Positions 1 through 8,430 of a stretch of DNA of 64,000 nt are shown here, one piece after another. The notes under the pieces were generated by a model. It saw nothing but the letters and a program-made list of their open reading frames with translations. It had not been told where the DNA came from and did no database searches. This DNA comes from Bin22 sp965207275 (GTDB taxonomy: Bacteria > Chloroflexota > Dehalococcoidia > Lucifugimonadales > UBA3495). A program made the position numbers and the translations under genes. The stretch is from NCBI GenBank assembly GCA_965207275.1, contig CBDBMH010000002.1, forward strand, positions 1,612,001-1,676,000. The letters are read 5' to 3'. Every line of letters begins with the position of its first letter. The stretch's first letter is position 1.

Positions 1-1
1 C

Positions 2-466
2 CAGGCCAAGCTGACTGAGGCGCCCCTGATCCTGGGGTTGGAAGGTCAGCAAAAGATGAGCAAGTCCCTGGACAACCACATCGACCTGGCCTCCACGGGG
101 GAAGAAACTACCCAACGGGTGCTGACGGCATTCACCGACCCCCAGCGGCAACGACGCAGCGACCCAGGCCGCCCCGAAGTTTGCAACGTCTACTCCCTGC
201 ACAGGACTTTCAGCCCGGCCCAGGAAGTGAGCCAGGTCTATGACGAATGCACCGGCGCTCAGCGAGGTTGCGTGGACTGCAAACGGCACCTGGCCGGTAG
301 CATTAACTCCTTCCTCGAGCCCTTGCGGGAGCGCCGACGGGAGCTGGAAGAAAAGCCGGCTTACGTAAAGGAAGTTCTGTCGGAAGGCGGCAAGAGGGCC
401 CGCGCCATTGCCCGGGAGACCATGACCGAGGTTTACGAGAAGATGGGACTTGGCCCGATGGTCTGA
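2..466 (+). CDS. trpS: Tryptophan-tRNA ligase, C-terminal part (truncated by window edge)
   Basis: C-terminal 154 residues of a class I aminoacyl-tRNA synthetase that charges tRNA-Trp in the cytoplasm. The reading frame is open from base 2, so the TTG at 38 is an internal leucine codon and not a start. The KMSKS signature that closes over ATP lies at bases 56-70, right after the PLILGLEGQQ lead-in typical of TrpS. The helical anticodon-binding part follows, with the family's CVDCKRHL segment and a charged C-terminal helix. The Rossmann catalytic half with the HIGH motif is outside the window. TyrS also has a KMSKS-type motif, but the CxxCK segment fits TrpS better. The next gene starts about 75 bases downstream on the same strand. 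Confidence 0.9.
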   Translation, partial: QAKLTEAPLILGLEGQQKMSKSLDNHIDLASTGEETTQRVLTAFTDPQRQRRSDPGRPEVCNVYSLHRTFSPAQEVSQVYDECTGAQRGCVDCKRHLAGSINSFLEPLRERRRELEEKPAYVKEVLSEGGKRARAIARETMTEVYEKMGLGPMV

Positions 467-541
467 TCCGATTCTGGCGAGTCCAGGTAACCGTGTTTCT
501 CCTCGCCTTTGCTCCCCCATATTCGCGCCGAAGGATTGTTG

Positions 542-1369
542 ATGGACCAGAAAGAAGCTGAATCCCTTCCAATGGCCCAAAGCGGCCGCTCCGCGCTTGA
601 CGTATCCATTGTTGCGGCGCAACGGGCCGGTGAGATTATCAGGGAACGATTCCTTACCGACAAAGAGGTCCGTTTCAAGGGCCGGGCCGACATAGTTACC
701 GATGTGGACCTGGTGGCAGAACGTGTCATTCTGGACTTGGTGCAGTCGGAGTTTCCCGAATTCAGCATCCTGTCCGAGGAGTCCAGCCCCATAGAAACCG
801 GGTCCCCTTACACCTGGGTAATCGATCCTATTGACGGTACTCGAAACTTTGCCGAAGGTATCCCCCATTTCTGCGTGGTCGTGGCCCTGGCCAAGGGAAG
901 CGACGTGGTGATGGGCGTAACCTACGATCCCATCAAGGAGGAGACGTTCACCGCCCAGCAGGGACAGGGCGCCTGGCTGAACGGTGAGCCCATCTCGGTT
1001 TCTGACCGAGAGGAAATACCCCAGTGCGTTCTGGGCTTCGATTTGGGCTACTTTGATGACAAGGCCGCAACCGCCCTGGACATGATTCGTACACTGTGGC
1101 CCGGTTTCCAGACCATGCGCCTGCTGGGTTCTTCAGCCCTGGGAATGGCCTACGCCGCCGCCGGCCGCCTTGACCTCTATTTTCACCATTCCCTGTCCCC
1201 CTGGGACAGCGCCTCAGGTCTGTTGTTGGCCCGGGAAGCCGGCGGCAACGTGGTAGACCGCCAGGGGCAGGACGCCAACCTTTTCACTCCCAGCGTAATT
1301 GTTTCCAGTCAGCGCCTCATCGACCGCTTCCTGGCAACTACGGAAGGCCTGGAGTGGCGTAACGGATAA
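542..1369 (+). CDS. Inositol monophosphatase family protein
   Basis: 275-residue Mg2+-dependent sugar-phosphate phosphatase of the IMPase/FBPase/CysQ superfamily, cytosolic. Metal-binding motifs are clear: the Glu pair (EE, residues 79-80), DPIDGT at 95-100 and the C-terminal SPWDSASG. Length is normal for the family. An in-frame TTG exists at 509, but the ATG at 542 has an AAGGA six bases upstream and gives the usual N-terminus. Substrate cannot be read from sequence: inositol-1-phosphate, fructose-1,6-bisphosphate, histidinol phosphate and PAP are all hydrolysed by relatives. Because this window also encodes inositol-3-phosphate synthase and a PI-type phospholipid pathway (19.6-22.5 kb), inositol phosphate is an attractive but unproven substrate. 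Confidence 0.88.
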   Translation: MDQKEAESLPMAQSGRSALDVSIVAAQRAGEIIRERFLTDKEVRFKGRADIVTDVDLVAERVILDLVQSEFPEFSILSEESSPIETGSPYTWVIDPIDGTRNFAEGIPHFCVVVALAKGSDVVMGVTYDPIKEETFTAQQGQGAWLNGEPISVSDREEIPQCVLGFDLGYFDDKAATALDMIRTLWPGFQTMRLLGSSALGMAYAAAGRLDLYFHHSLSPWDSASGLLLAREAGGNVVDRQGQDANLFTPSVIVSSQRLIDRFLATTEGLEWRNG

Positions 1370-1443
1370 GAGCGGTTGTTGCGCCCACAGCAACAGTGGG
1401 CCTTGCCTCTCCAGCCAGAAAGATTCCTGAAGGCCGAATTGCC

Positions 1444-2649
1444 CTATAGGCTCGCCACTATTCCCGCAGCTATCAGGCTTTCTGATTCTTCCGCTGTGTA
1501 TCCCGCGGCCTTCAGAATCTCCCTGCTATGCTCGCCCAGGGCCGGCGCCCGGTTCCTCACGCTTCCCGGGGTTTGCGATAACTTTACCGGTACCCCGATA
1601 TGCCGCAGCGTGCCCAGGTCATCGTCCTCCAGGTCCACCACCATGTTCCTGGCGTTTACTTGAGGGTCCTCGTAGACTTGCTGCATGTCGTAAATCGGGC
1701 CGGCCACCACCCCCGCCTGGTCCAGCAATTCCAGCCAGTACGCCGTAGGTCTGGTGGAGAAGGTAGCTTCCAGCAGGGTAGCCAGTTCCTTCTCCCTGGC
1801 CTTCCGGTCGCCGGGCTTACGGAACCGCTGGTCGTCGATAAGGTTTTCCAGGCCAGCGGCGCGGCAGAATTGCTCCCAGGTGCTCTGGGTGGCTGCGCCG
1901 ATGTTTATGTATCCGTCGCTGGTGCGCAGGGCCTGATAGGGCGCCGAGACCCGGTGAGCCGAACCCAGGGGGCCCGGTACCTCCCCCTCCGAGAAGTACA
2001 ACGCCGATTCCCAAATGGTGTAGAAGATGCCGGCCTCCATAAGCGAAGCGTCGACCGTCTGGCCCTGCCCGGTTCTAAGAGCATGGACGTAGGCGCACAT
2101 GATGCCGAAGGCGGCCTGGGTGCCTGCCGAGATGTCGGTGATGGGAACGCCCACTTTCGCCGGCGGACTATCGGGGAAGCCGGTTATGCTCATCAACCCG
2201 CTCATTCCCTGGGCGACCAGGTCGAATCCGCCCCGGTTTCTGTAGGGCCCGGTGGCTCCGAACCCCGATATGGAGCAATAAACCACAGAGGGTCGCAGTG
2301 CAGCTAAGTCCGAGTAACCCAGGCCTAGCCGGTCCATGACCCCGGGCCGGAAGTTCTCCACGACCACGTCGGCGGTCTTCAGCAACTGGCGAAAAACTTG
2401 CCGACCCGACTCCTCTCGCAAATTCAGCCCAAGGCTGCGCTTGTTGCGGTTCAAGGCCAGGAACCCGGAAGCCACGTTGCCGGTAAAGGGCGGCCCCATT
2501 TGGCGGGTGTCGTCACCTCCGTTGGGCTTTTCGATCTTGATTACGTCCGCGCCCATGTCGGCCAGGAGCATGGTGCAAACGGGGCCAGCCATAATCTGGG
2601 TCAAGTCCAGCACAACCATTCCTTCCAGGGGCAGTTTGCGTTGGGTCAT
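1444..2649 (-). CDS. CaiB/BaiF family CoA-transferase
   Basis: 401-residue class III CoA-transferase, which moves CoA between carboxylic acids (formyl-CoA/oxalate, carnitine, bile acid and alpha-methylacyl-CoA racemase relatives). Family marks: the N-terminal GMVVLDLTQIMAGP block, the ENFRPGVMDRLGLGY segment near residue 98, and the candidate catalytic Asp172 in VPITDISAG. The ATG at 2649 is preceded by GGAG. It is a single-gene unit, convergent with the IMPase gene (about 75 bases between stops). Such genes are often multiplied in uncultured Chloroflexota that degrade organic acids. The substrate is not predictable here. Confidence 0.9.
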   Translation of the reverse strand: MTQRKLPLEGMVVLDLTQIMAGPVCTMLLADMGADVIKIEKPNGGDDTRQMGPPFTGNVASGFLALNRNKRSLGLNLREESGRQVFRQLLKTADVVVENFRPGVMDRLGLGYSDLAALRPSVVYCSISGFGATGPYRNRGGFDLVAQGMSGLMSITGFPDSPPAKVGVPITDISAGTQAAFGIMCAYVHALRTGQGQTVDASLMEAGIFYTIWESALYFSEGEVPGPLGSAHRVSAPYQALRTSDGYINIGAATQSTWEQFCRAAGLENLIDDQRFRKPGDRKAREKELATLLEATFSTRPTAYWLELLDQAGVVAGPIYDMQQVYEDPQVNARNMVVDLEDDDLGTLRHIGVPVKLSQTPGSVRNRAPALGEHSREILKAAGYTAEESESLIAAGIVASL

Positions 2650-3414
2650 ATTCGGTTCTCCGACAAATCAATAGTGGCAGGACGCACTAATTGACCAGAG
2701 TCCAATCTGGATACCTTGCAGTATAACCCACCCGAAGATCATGTCGGGGATGGGCTGATCAATTTCTCAAGAACGCCATCGCCGTTAGTCGTAGCGTCTG
2801 CTCAACTTACGCCTTTTGCATTTTTTCAAGTGCAGGGAGGACTAAAAGCAGGTCCGGAGCATTGGGCAGTAGGTTTGCGTACCAAGCAGGACGATGACTA
2901 CTTACCTCAAAAGTTGACCCGTGGCAATTGCCCCCATGCAAGACGTTGATTGACGCCCAGGCTATCGCCAGGAAGGGCAAGGTCCGCAATGGAAAGCGTT
3001 GCCCCGACTACGGCTGGATTCCATCAAGACGGCGTCTTTGGCGAATTTGCCTGCCACTACTGGTTGGAACGGCCTTATGGATAAGCTGGAGAAGGTGTTG
3101 ACCGACTCCCTGTTAGGCTATTGGGTCTACGTAAGAGCGAAGCCATGATAGTTCTTTCCTCCAGAAATACCACCTGGAATTGCGAGCTGGTCCCATCCCA
3201 CCGTCGCCCATGTTCAGGTGGATAGTGGCCCGGTGAAAACTCACTCCAATTGTTGCCGGCCCTGGCCGGCCGCATTTGGTGAATAGCTCGGAGACCAGGT
3301 TGAATCAGGTGGGGTTACTCTGTATTTGCCCGTGCCAAAGTGCTATATTAGCTGTGAAGCCTTGCCACGCCATGTATTGGACACGGGCAAGACGGAAGAA
3401 GCAGTGGGGGTTCG
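2650..3414. other. 765-base intergenic region without a recognised gene
   Basis: Reading all frames gives only short ORFs (under 80 codons) with no ribosome-binding site and no family resemblance. The stretch around 2941-3140 translates in pieces, broken by stops, so a decayed gene is possible, but no transposase or other motif could be recognised. The right end carries the promoter of the PlsY-like gene. Confidence 0.5.
3341..3349 (+). promoter_or_regulatory. Extended -10 promoter of the PlsY-like gene
   Basis: TGC-TATATT is an extended -10 box about 65 bases before the GTG at 3415. No good -35 box is seen at 16-18 bases upstream, as often with extended -10 promoters. Confidence 0.4.
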
Positions 3415-4110
3415 GTGTCGACAGAAATAGCTCTGATTCAAAGTCTGCTGGCGTCCATAGTGGTCGGCTATCTGCTGGGATCAATTCCGCTGGCCCACCT
3501 GGCGGCGAGACGGCGAGGCATCGATATCTTCAACACAGGCAGCACTCGGGCTGGCACTGCTAACGTATTCTGGAATATCAGCCGGAAAAACGGGATTCTG
3601 GTATTTGCGGGGGACGCATTCAAGGGGTTTCTGGCAATAAAGTTCGCCAGCCTGCTGGGCGTTCCGGAACATGCGTTGATCATTGCCGGAGGCGCCGCCG
3701 TGGCGGGGCACTGGAAGTCCATTTTCACCCGATTCCGCGGGGGCGACGGCATGGTTACCCTGGCGGGAGTCACCCTGGCTATGACACCTGTCCTTTTCAT
3801 TCCTGGCATAGCTGTGGGAGTTGCAACGGTGTACCTTGCCCGCAGGTCGCCATTCAGGTCATCCCTGGGAATTATTGCCTGTTTCGGACTTCTGCTTATA
3901 GTGAGCCAGACCTTCCCATACTTTCACAGTGAACGTCTCTCCGTCCTCGAGCTGTCGGTGCTGGCCTTGCTGGTCATCTTCCACAACGTTCTGATACACC
4001 GGATGCGGGCGCCGACCATAGCGGAACTAAGGGAGAAAACGGATGACGACCCGGAGTTGGAAGACTTCCCAGACGCCGGAATAGAGACCGACCTGCCTGA
4101 GAAAACCTGA
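3415..4110 (+). CDS. PlsY-like glycerol-3-phosphate acyltransferase, divergent
   Basis: 231-residue multi-spanning membrane protein of the PlsY (acyl-phosphate:glycerol-3-phosphate acyltransferase) family, which makes lysophosphatidate in the inner membrane. Block 1 is recognisable (GSIPLAHLAARRRGIDI then NTGSTRAGTANVFW), and block 2 reads GHWKSIFTRFRGGDGM. Canonical PlsY has GGKG in block 2, so a conserved Lys is Asp here, and block 1 has TRAGTAN in place of N-x-GATN. The 35-residue C-terminal tail is acidic and hydrophilic. Start is GTG 3415 after a G-rich Shine-Dalgarno (AGTGGGGG). A second, differently diverged paralogue sits at 8431-9192. Activity as PlsY is uncertain. Confidence 0.75.
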   Translation: MSTEIALIQSLLASIVVGYLLGSIPLAHLAARRRGIDIFNTGSTRAGTANVFWNISRKNGILVFAGDAFKGFLAIKFASLLGVPEHALIIAGGAAVAGHWKSIFTRFRGGDGMVTLAGVTLAMTPVLFIPGIAVGVATVYLARRSPFRSSLGIIACFGLLLIVSQTFPYFHSERLSVLELSVLALLVIFHNVLIHRMRAPTIAELREKTDDDPELEDFPDAGIETDLPEKT

Positions 4111-4269
4111 ACACCGCGCTAATAACCATCGGCCAAGAGTAGCAAGCCGGAAACGTTCATTGAATTACCGGCAAATTCTCCCCAGAACAGCCGCTACCAT
4201 TGCCCCGACAGAAGCCGATTCTCATCCAAGCCTGAGATCATAGCTGAGTCCTGCTCCAACCCGGCTAAG

Positions 4270-5460
4270 CTACTGCCGGCAAAAGCTGTCCTTCAAATCC
4301 ATCAGCTTCATGACCCAGCCCAGATTCTCGTCATCGGGGGCTTCATCGGCGAAGTGGGCTTCCAGCCGCACCGCCTCTTCCAGGTGTTCCAGGCACAACT
4401 CAATCTCCCCTTGGCGGGCGTGCTGGCGGGCTGCGTTATACCAGGCCACGGCAAAGCCCTTGTCTACCCCAATTGCGGCCCGATAGTCAGCCAGCGCCTC
4501 CACTTCCTTTCCCATAGCTTCGTGGGCAGCCCCCCGGTTATTCAGCGCCGCCGGAAAGTCGGGGACCAGACCTATTGCCGAGCTGTAGTCCGAAAGTGCG
4601 TGGCCGTACTCGCCCAGAGCATCGTAGGCCAGCCCCCGGTTATTGAAGGCTTCGGCATCATCCGGCCTTAGCGTGACTACTTCAGTGTAGTCGGCAATCG
4701 CCTCTTCAATCTGTCCCAGGTAGTAACAGGTGCGGGCCCGGTTAAAATATGCGTCGGCGCTTTCCGGGTTAAATTCTATGGCCGAAGAATAGTCCTCTAT
4801 GGCCTGGTCATGCTGCTCCAGTTCGTCCAGAGAAGCCCCCCGGTTCAGATAGGCGTTGGACAGCGACGGCCGAAGTTCGATGGCCCGATCAAAGGCTGTA
4901 ACGGCCTCCCGGTGGCGTCCGATTCGGGCAAGGACCACCCCCAAATTGAAGTGCGCCTGCAGGTATTCGGGGGCCAGGGCAATGGCAGTTTCATAGTCTG
5001 ACAATGCAGACTCCGGCTGGTCCATATCGTCCAACGCGTTGCCCCGCTGGTAGTGGGCCTCCGGCATATCCGGCTCTCTTTCCAGAACAAGGGAAAGTTC
5101 AGCTACCGCCAGATCGGGCTTCTTCAGTCGGATCAGGGAAATACCCAGGTTAAACCTGGCAATCAGGTCCTCGGGCTCCAGCAATAGAATGCGGGCATAC
5201 ACTTTCGCCGCCTCGTCGTAACGTCCCACGGCAAAACAGCCGTTGCCATACACCAGGTCTCCCGATACTTCCATTCTTTCGCTCGACGAGGAGGCCAACC
5301 CGTCCAGGGCGCTTTCCATTTCCCGGGCCGCCGCTCCCCGCAGGCGGCCGCCTCGAGGCAAGGGAGTCAAATAAGCAACGCCAACCGCGTGATCCTGCAA
5401 CATTACAATCAGCTTGTCGCGAAGGACTTCTGCCTCTTCCATTCCTGCACCCACGTCCAC
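4270..5460 (-). CDS. TPR-repeat protein
   Basis: 396 residues, of which about residues 70-370 are roughly nine tandem 34-residue tetratricopeptide repeats (recurrent A-x-F-N-x-G and A-I-x-D-Y-x-x-A-I patterns). This is a scaffold for protein-protein contacts. The N-terminal 65 residues are not repetitive and could be a small separate domain. No signal peptide or membrane segment is seen, so it is probably cytosolic. The GTG at 5460 has no good ribosome-binding site; an ATG seven codons in (5442) is an alternative start. It stands alone and no partner can be inferred from its neighbours. Confidence 0.85.
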   Translation of the reverse strand: MDVGAGMEEAEVLRDKLIVMLQDHAVGVAYLTPLPRGGRLRGAAAREMESALDGLASSSSERMEVSGDLVYGNGCFAVGRYDEAAKVYARILLLEPEDLIARFNLGISLIRLKKPDLAVAELSLVLEREPDMPEAHYQRGNALDDMDQPESALSDYETAIALAPEYLQAHFNLGVVLARIGRHREAVTAFDRAIELRPSLSNAYLNRGASLDELEQHDQAIEDYSSAIEFNPESADAYFNRARTCYYLGQIEEAIADYTEVVTLRPDDAEAFNNRGLAYDALGEYGHALSDYSSAIGLVPDFPAALNNRGAAHEAMGKEVEALADYRAAIGVDKGFAVAWYNAARQHARQGEIELCLEHLEEAVRLEAHFADEAPDDENLGWVMKLMDLKDSFCRQ

Positions 5461-5744
5461 AGGTGAGATTTTCTGCCGATTTTATGGCGGAGAGAAAGCA
5501 TATCATGAACCGGCCAAACTTGGCATAGCGAAAGTGGGCCAGGGTAGCCTCACATGAGCGCGATCCTACTGGCAGCGTGAAGTTGCGTCGCGGTGGCAAG
5601 CTCTAACCAGCAGTCCGGACCAGGTTTCGTTGAATAATGATGCGGCTAAACGTAGAATACGAGGTAAGTTCGGTCCTAATGTTCAGAACCGATTCCTCGC
5701 GCTGTTGAACGCTGTCCCAATTTATTGCTCCAAGGAGTTGCCCT

Positions 5745-5975
5745 GTGACCACCGAAAGCGCCCCTGAAATCGTCATTTACACCCACCCGGACTGCTCATT
5801 CTCCGCAGCGGCCAAGATGGAATATCGTCGCAGCAAGACGGCTTACACGGAGGTTGACCTGGCCAAGCAGCCCGATCAAATACCCGCATTACTCGAACTG
5901 ACCAACGGCGAGCGCATTACGCCTGTTATCGTCCAGAACGGCGCCGTTACCATCGGGTACAAGGGCGGCTATTGA
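5745..5975 (+). CDS. Small glutaredoxin-like protein with HPDC active site
   Basis: 76-residue thioredoxin-fold protein. The fold is seen as beta-strand EIVIYTHPDCSFS, helix, strand AYTEVDL, the cis-Pro segment ERITPVIVQNG, and a GYKGGY end. Where glutaredoxins have CxxC it has H-P-D-C-S, keeping only the second cysteine. This resembles the small glutaredoxin-related (seleno)protein group in which the reactive residue is Cys or Sec in this place; that link is from memory and not certain. Start is GTG 5745, with AAGGAG seven bases upstream. Single gene, upstream of recA and separated from it by about 255 bases. Role unknown: thiol-disulfide exchange or thiol sensing are plausible. Confidence 0.75.
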   Translation: MTTESAPEIVIYTHPDCSFSAAAKMEYRRSKTAYTEVDLAKQPDQIPALLELTNGERITPVIVQNGAVTIGYKGGY

Positions 5976-6231
5976 GACTTCTAACGGAAAGGCCGTTGGC
6001 CTTCCACCGGTATTCCCTGATATCTTCCAGAAGAAGTGGGGCTTGATATATCCGGAAGACCTGCCGCAAAGTCAGGGTGTAATACTCTGGCAAGCGCTCT
6101 TCTTTGCCAACTCTGATAGCGCTTTGTCTTCCCACTGCCGGTCCGCTTCTTTTCTACTGACACTTGCCACTTGTTGGGCTTCCGGGCGCCATGCTAGGAT
6201 TCGCATAACTTGTTAAGGGGATGGGAAGGAT

Positions 6232-7326
6232 ATGACCGCAGATGCCAAGAAAGACAAGCTGGCCGCGCTGGAAATAGCCCTGGGACGAATAGAGAAAGAC
6301 CACGGACGGGGAGCCGTAATGCGTCTGGGTCAGGAAGCGGCCCAGCGGCTGACCACTGAGGTGATACCCACCGGGTCGCTGGCCCTTGACATAGCCCTGG
6401 GCGCCGGCGGCATTCCCCGGGGCCGGGTAACCGAAATATACGGCAGCGAGTCGGCCGGCAAGTCCACGCTGGCCATCCACATAATGGCGGAGACCCAGAA
6501 ACTGGGGGGCATTGCCGCTTACGTTGACGCCGAACACGCGCTGGACCCCTCCTACGCTGCCAATTGCGGGCTTAGCCTGGAAGATCTATTGATTTCCCAG
6601 CCCGACAGTGGCGAACAGGCCTTGGACATTACCGAACAGTTGGTGCGCAGCGGGGCGGTGGACACCATAGTGGTTGACAGCGTCGCAGCCTTGGTGCCCC
6701 AGGCGGAGATTGAAGGCGACATCGGCGACACCCACGTAGGCCTCCAGGCCCGCCTTATGTCCCAGGCGCTCCGCAAATTGACCTCCACCATCCACCACTC
6801 GCGGACGGCGGTTATCTTCATTAACCAACTTCGCGAGAAGGTGGGAATCAGCTACGGCAGCCCGGAAGTGACGCCCGGCGGCCGGGCCCTGAAGTTCTAC
6901 AGCTCAGTGCGAATCGACCTGCGCCGCACTGAATCCATCAAGCAGGGCTCGGACATCATCGGCAGCCGTGTGCGCGCCCGCGTCGTCAAGAACAAGATCG
7001 CCGCCCCCTTCCGGGTTACCGAATTTGACATTATGTTCAACAAAGGTATCAGCAAGATGGGAGACCTGCTGGAGCTGGGCGTCAGCGAAGGCATCCTCAA
7101 GAAGGCCGGCGCCTTTTATTCCTACGGCGACACGCGCCTGGGCCAGGGCAGGGAAAACTCCAAGGACTTCCTGCTTCAGCACCCGGAAATTGCTGAATCC
7201 ATTGAAAGCAGGGTTCGTATCAAACTCTCTCCCCAGACAGGTGGCGCAGACCCGGTCAATCCTCCTGGCGAAGCGGACGTAGACGCCATACTGGCAACGC
7301 TGGCGGAACCCGGTGAAGAGGATTAA
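6232..7326 (+). CDS. recA: Recombinase RecA
   Basis: 364-residue strand-exchange ATPase that forms filaments on single-stranded DNA for recombinational repair and stimulates LexA self-cleavage where LexA exists. Walker A is GSESAGKST (residues 71-79; most RecAs have GPESSGKTT). The MAW segment, Walker B (TIVVDSVAAL), the FINQLREKVG block and the DNA-binding L2 region are all present, with a normal acidic C-terminus. The ATG at 6232 follows GGGAAGG. recX lies 32 bases downstream, as in many genomes. No clear SOS box could be found in the 255 bases upstream. Confidence 0.97.
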   Translation: MTADAKKDKLAALEIALGRIEKDHGRGAVMRLGQEAAQRLTTEVIPTGSLALDIALGAGGIPRGRVTEIYGSESAGKSTLAIHIMAETQKLGGIAAYVDAEHALDPSYAANCGLSLEDLLISQPDSGEQALDITEQLVRSGAVDTIVVDSVAALVPQAEIEGDIGDTHVGLQARLMSQALRKLTSTIHHSRTAVIFINQLREKVGISYGSPEVTPGGRALKFYSSVRIDLRRTESIKQGSDIIGSRVRARVVKNKIAAPFRVTEFDIMFNKGISKMGDLLELGVSEGILKKAGAFYSYGDTRLGQGRENSKDFLLQHPEIAESIESRVRIKLSPQTGGADPVNPPGEADVDAILATLAEPGEED

Positions 7327-7358
7327 CCACCCCGTTCTCGCAGGAACCAGGACCTCTT

Positions 7359-7871
7359 ATGTCGTCCTTTAAAGCCAGGAAGACCTCCGATTACGCGATG
7401 GCAGGGCAATCCTTCGGTGATTGCCTTGCCGTCGCGTTGCGCTACTTGAGCTACAGACCCCGTACCATAAGGGAAGTGGAAAAGCGCCTGGAAGGCCGTT
7501 TCACCTCTCCGGTAGTGGAGAAAACCCTCACCTATCTCAAAGACCTGAAATACCTGGACGACGCTTCCTTCTGCGCCCAGTGGATAGGCAGCCGAGAAAG
7601 GCGAAGGCCCAAGGGAAGTCGCGCCCTTAAACAGGAACTGCGCCGGTTGGGCGTGGAGCAGCAGCTGGTAGACGATGCACTGGAGGGAATAAACGAAACG
7701 GCCAACGCCTGCAACGCTGGACGCAAGCAGGCCAGTAAGCTGGCTTCCCAGGGATATACTTCTCAGGAGTTTCGCCACAAGCTGGGCCCCTTCCTGCAAC
7801 GAAGGGGATTCAGTTACGGCACCACCAGGGAAGCTATTGAGTTGCTGTGGGCTGAACTCCAGGAAAACTAG
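7359..7871 (+). CDS. recX: Regulatory protein RecX
   Basis: 170-residue helical protein that binds RecA filaments and modulates their activity. The three-helix repeats are evident (ALRYLSYRPRTIREVEKRL; YLDDASFCAQWI; GSRALKQELRRLGV; ending FLQRRGFSYGTTREAIELLW). Length and position directly after recA fit the family. The ribosome-binding site is weak (CAGGAACCAGG), so coupling to recA is likely. The last codon and TAG share the bases CTAG with the stop of the convergent gene on the other strand. Confidence 0.92.
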   Translation: MSSFKARKTSDYAMAGQSFGDCLAVALRYLSYRPRTIREVEKRLEGRFTSPVVEKTLTYLKDLKYLDDASFCAQWIGSRERRRPKGSRALKQELRRLGVEQQLVDDALEGINETANACNAGRKQASKLASQGYTSQEFRHKLGPFLQRRGFSYGTTREAIELLWAELQEN

Positions 7872-8401
7872 GGCCGAAGCCGCTGCCACGCCAGGAACAC
7901 CCCTGCCCCCAGGAAAAGCACATCCATCACGCCTAACCCAAAGGGACTGAACAGCCTGCTGACCAGGTATGTCAGAATCACGACAGCGCAAGCTATCAGG
8001 GCAAGCAATGCGCTGCGCTTGCGGTTAACCGTGCGGCTTACCAGATCACCGGTAACAAGCCCGAAAACAATGGCCATCAGGCCTGACACCGGCCCATAGG
8101 CTCCGAAAACCAGCAACAGATTATCCAGGACCACCCAGACGGGAGTGCCGACGACCATCAGAAGAACTGCGACGCCAATACCCAGGGTGTAGTTGGCTGG
8201 TCGGACATCGTAGGTGGGCATGGGTTGAGCTTTACCGCATTCACGGCAACGGATGCCCACCGGCGCCTGAACCAGGCACTGGGCGCAAATGTTCTTCCCG
8301 CACCTGCTGCAGGACAGACCCGTCTCGGCTTCGGGATGCCAAAAGCAAACGGCGGGGCTCCGGCCGTCGTTCCGGGTCTGTCCCGATGGCGCATGTGCCA
8401 A
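7868..8401 (-). CDS. Zinc-finger membrane protein
   Basis: 177 residues. N-terminal B-box-type zinc-binding module (Cys/His pattern C-x2-H, C-x2-C, C-x2-C, C-x2-C over residues 19-56, with SCSRCGKNICAQCL and CRECGK), then three or four hydrophobic segments. This architecture is known from the N-termini of bacterial rhomboid-family proteins, but no rhomboid GxSG or HxxxN motif is seen. The TTG start at 8401 is supported by GGGAGG seven bases upstream. It is the last gene of the ymdB-PHP-plsY-like operon (29 bases after the plsY-like stop) and shares its four terminal bases with recX. Function unknown. Confidence 0.75.
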   Translation of the reverse strand: MAHAPSGQTRNDGRSPAVCFWHPEAETGLSCSRCGKNICAQCLVQAPVGIRCRECGKAQPMPTYDVRPANYTLGIGVAVLLMVVGTPVWVVLDNLLLVFGAYGPVSGLMAIVFGLVTGDLVSRTVNRKRSALLALIACAVVILTYLVSRLFSPFGLGVMDVLFLGAGVFLAWQRLRP

Positions 8402-8430
8402 TTGATTGCCTCCCTGTCTAGTCTGCGGGG

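Noticed and set aside
2650..3414. Possible transposase remnant
   Set aside because: Short broken ORFs only; no DDE or other motif and no terminal inverted repeats were found.
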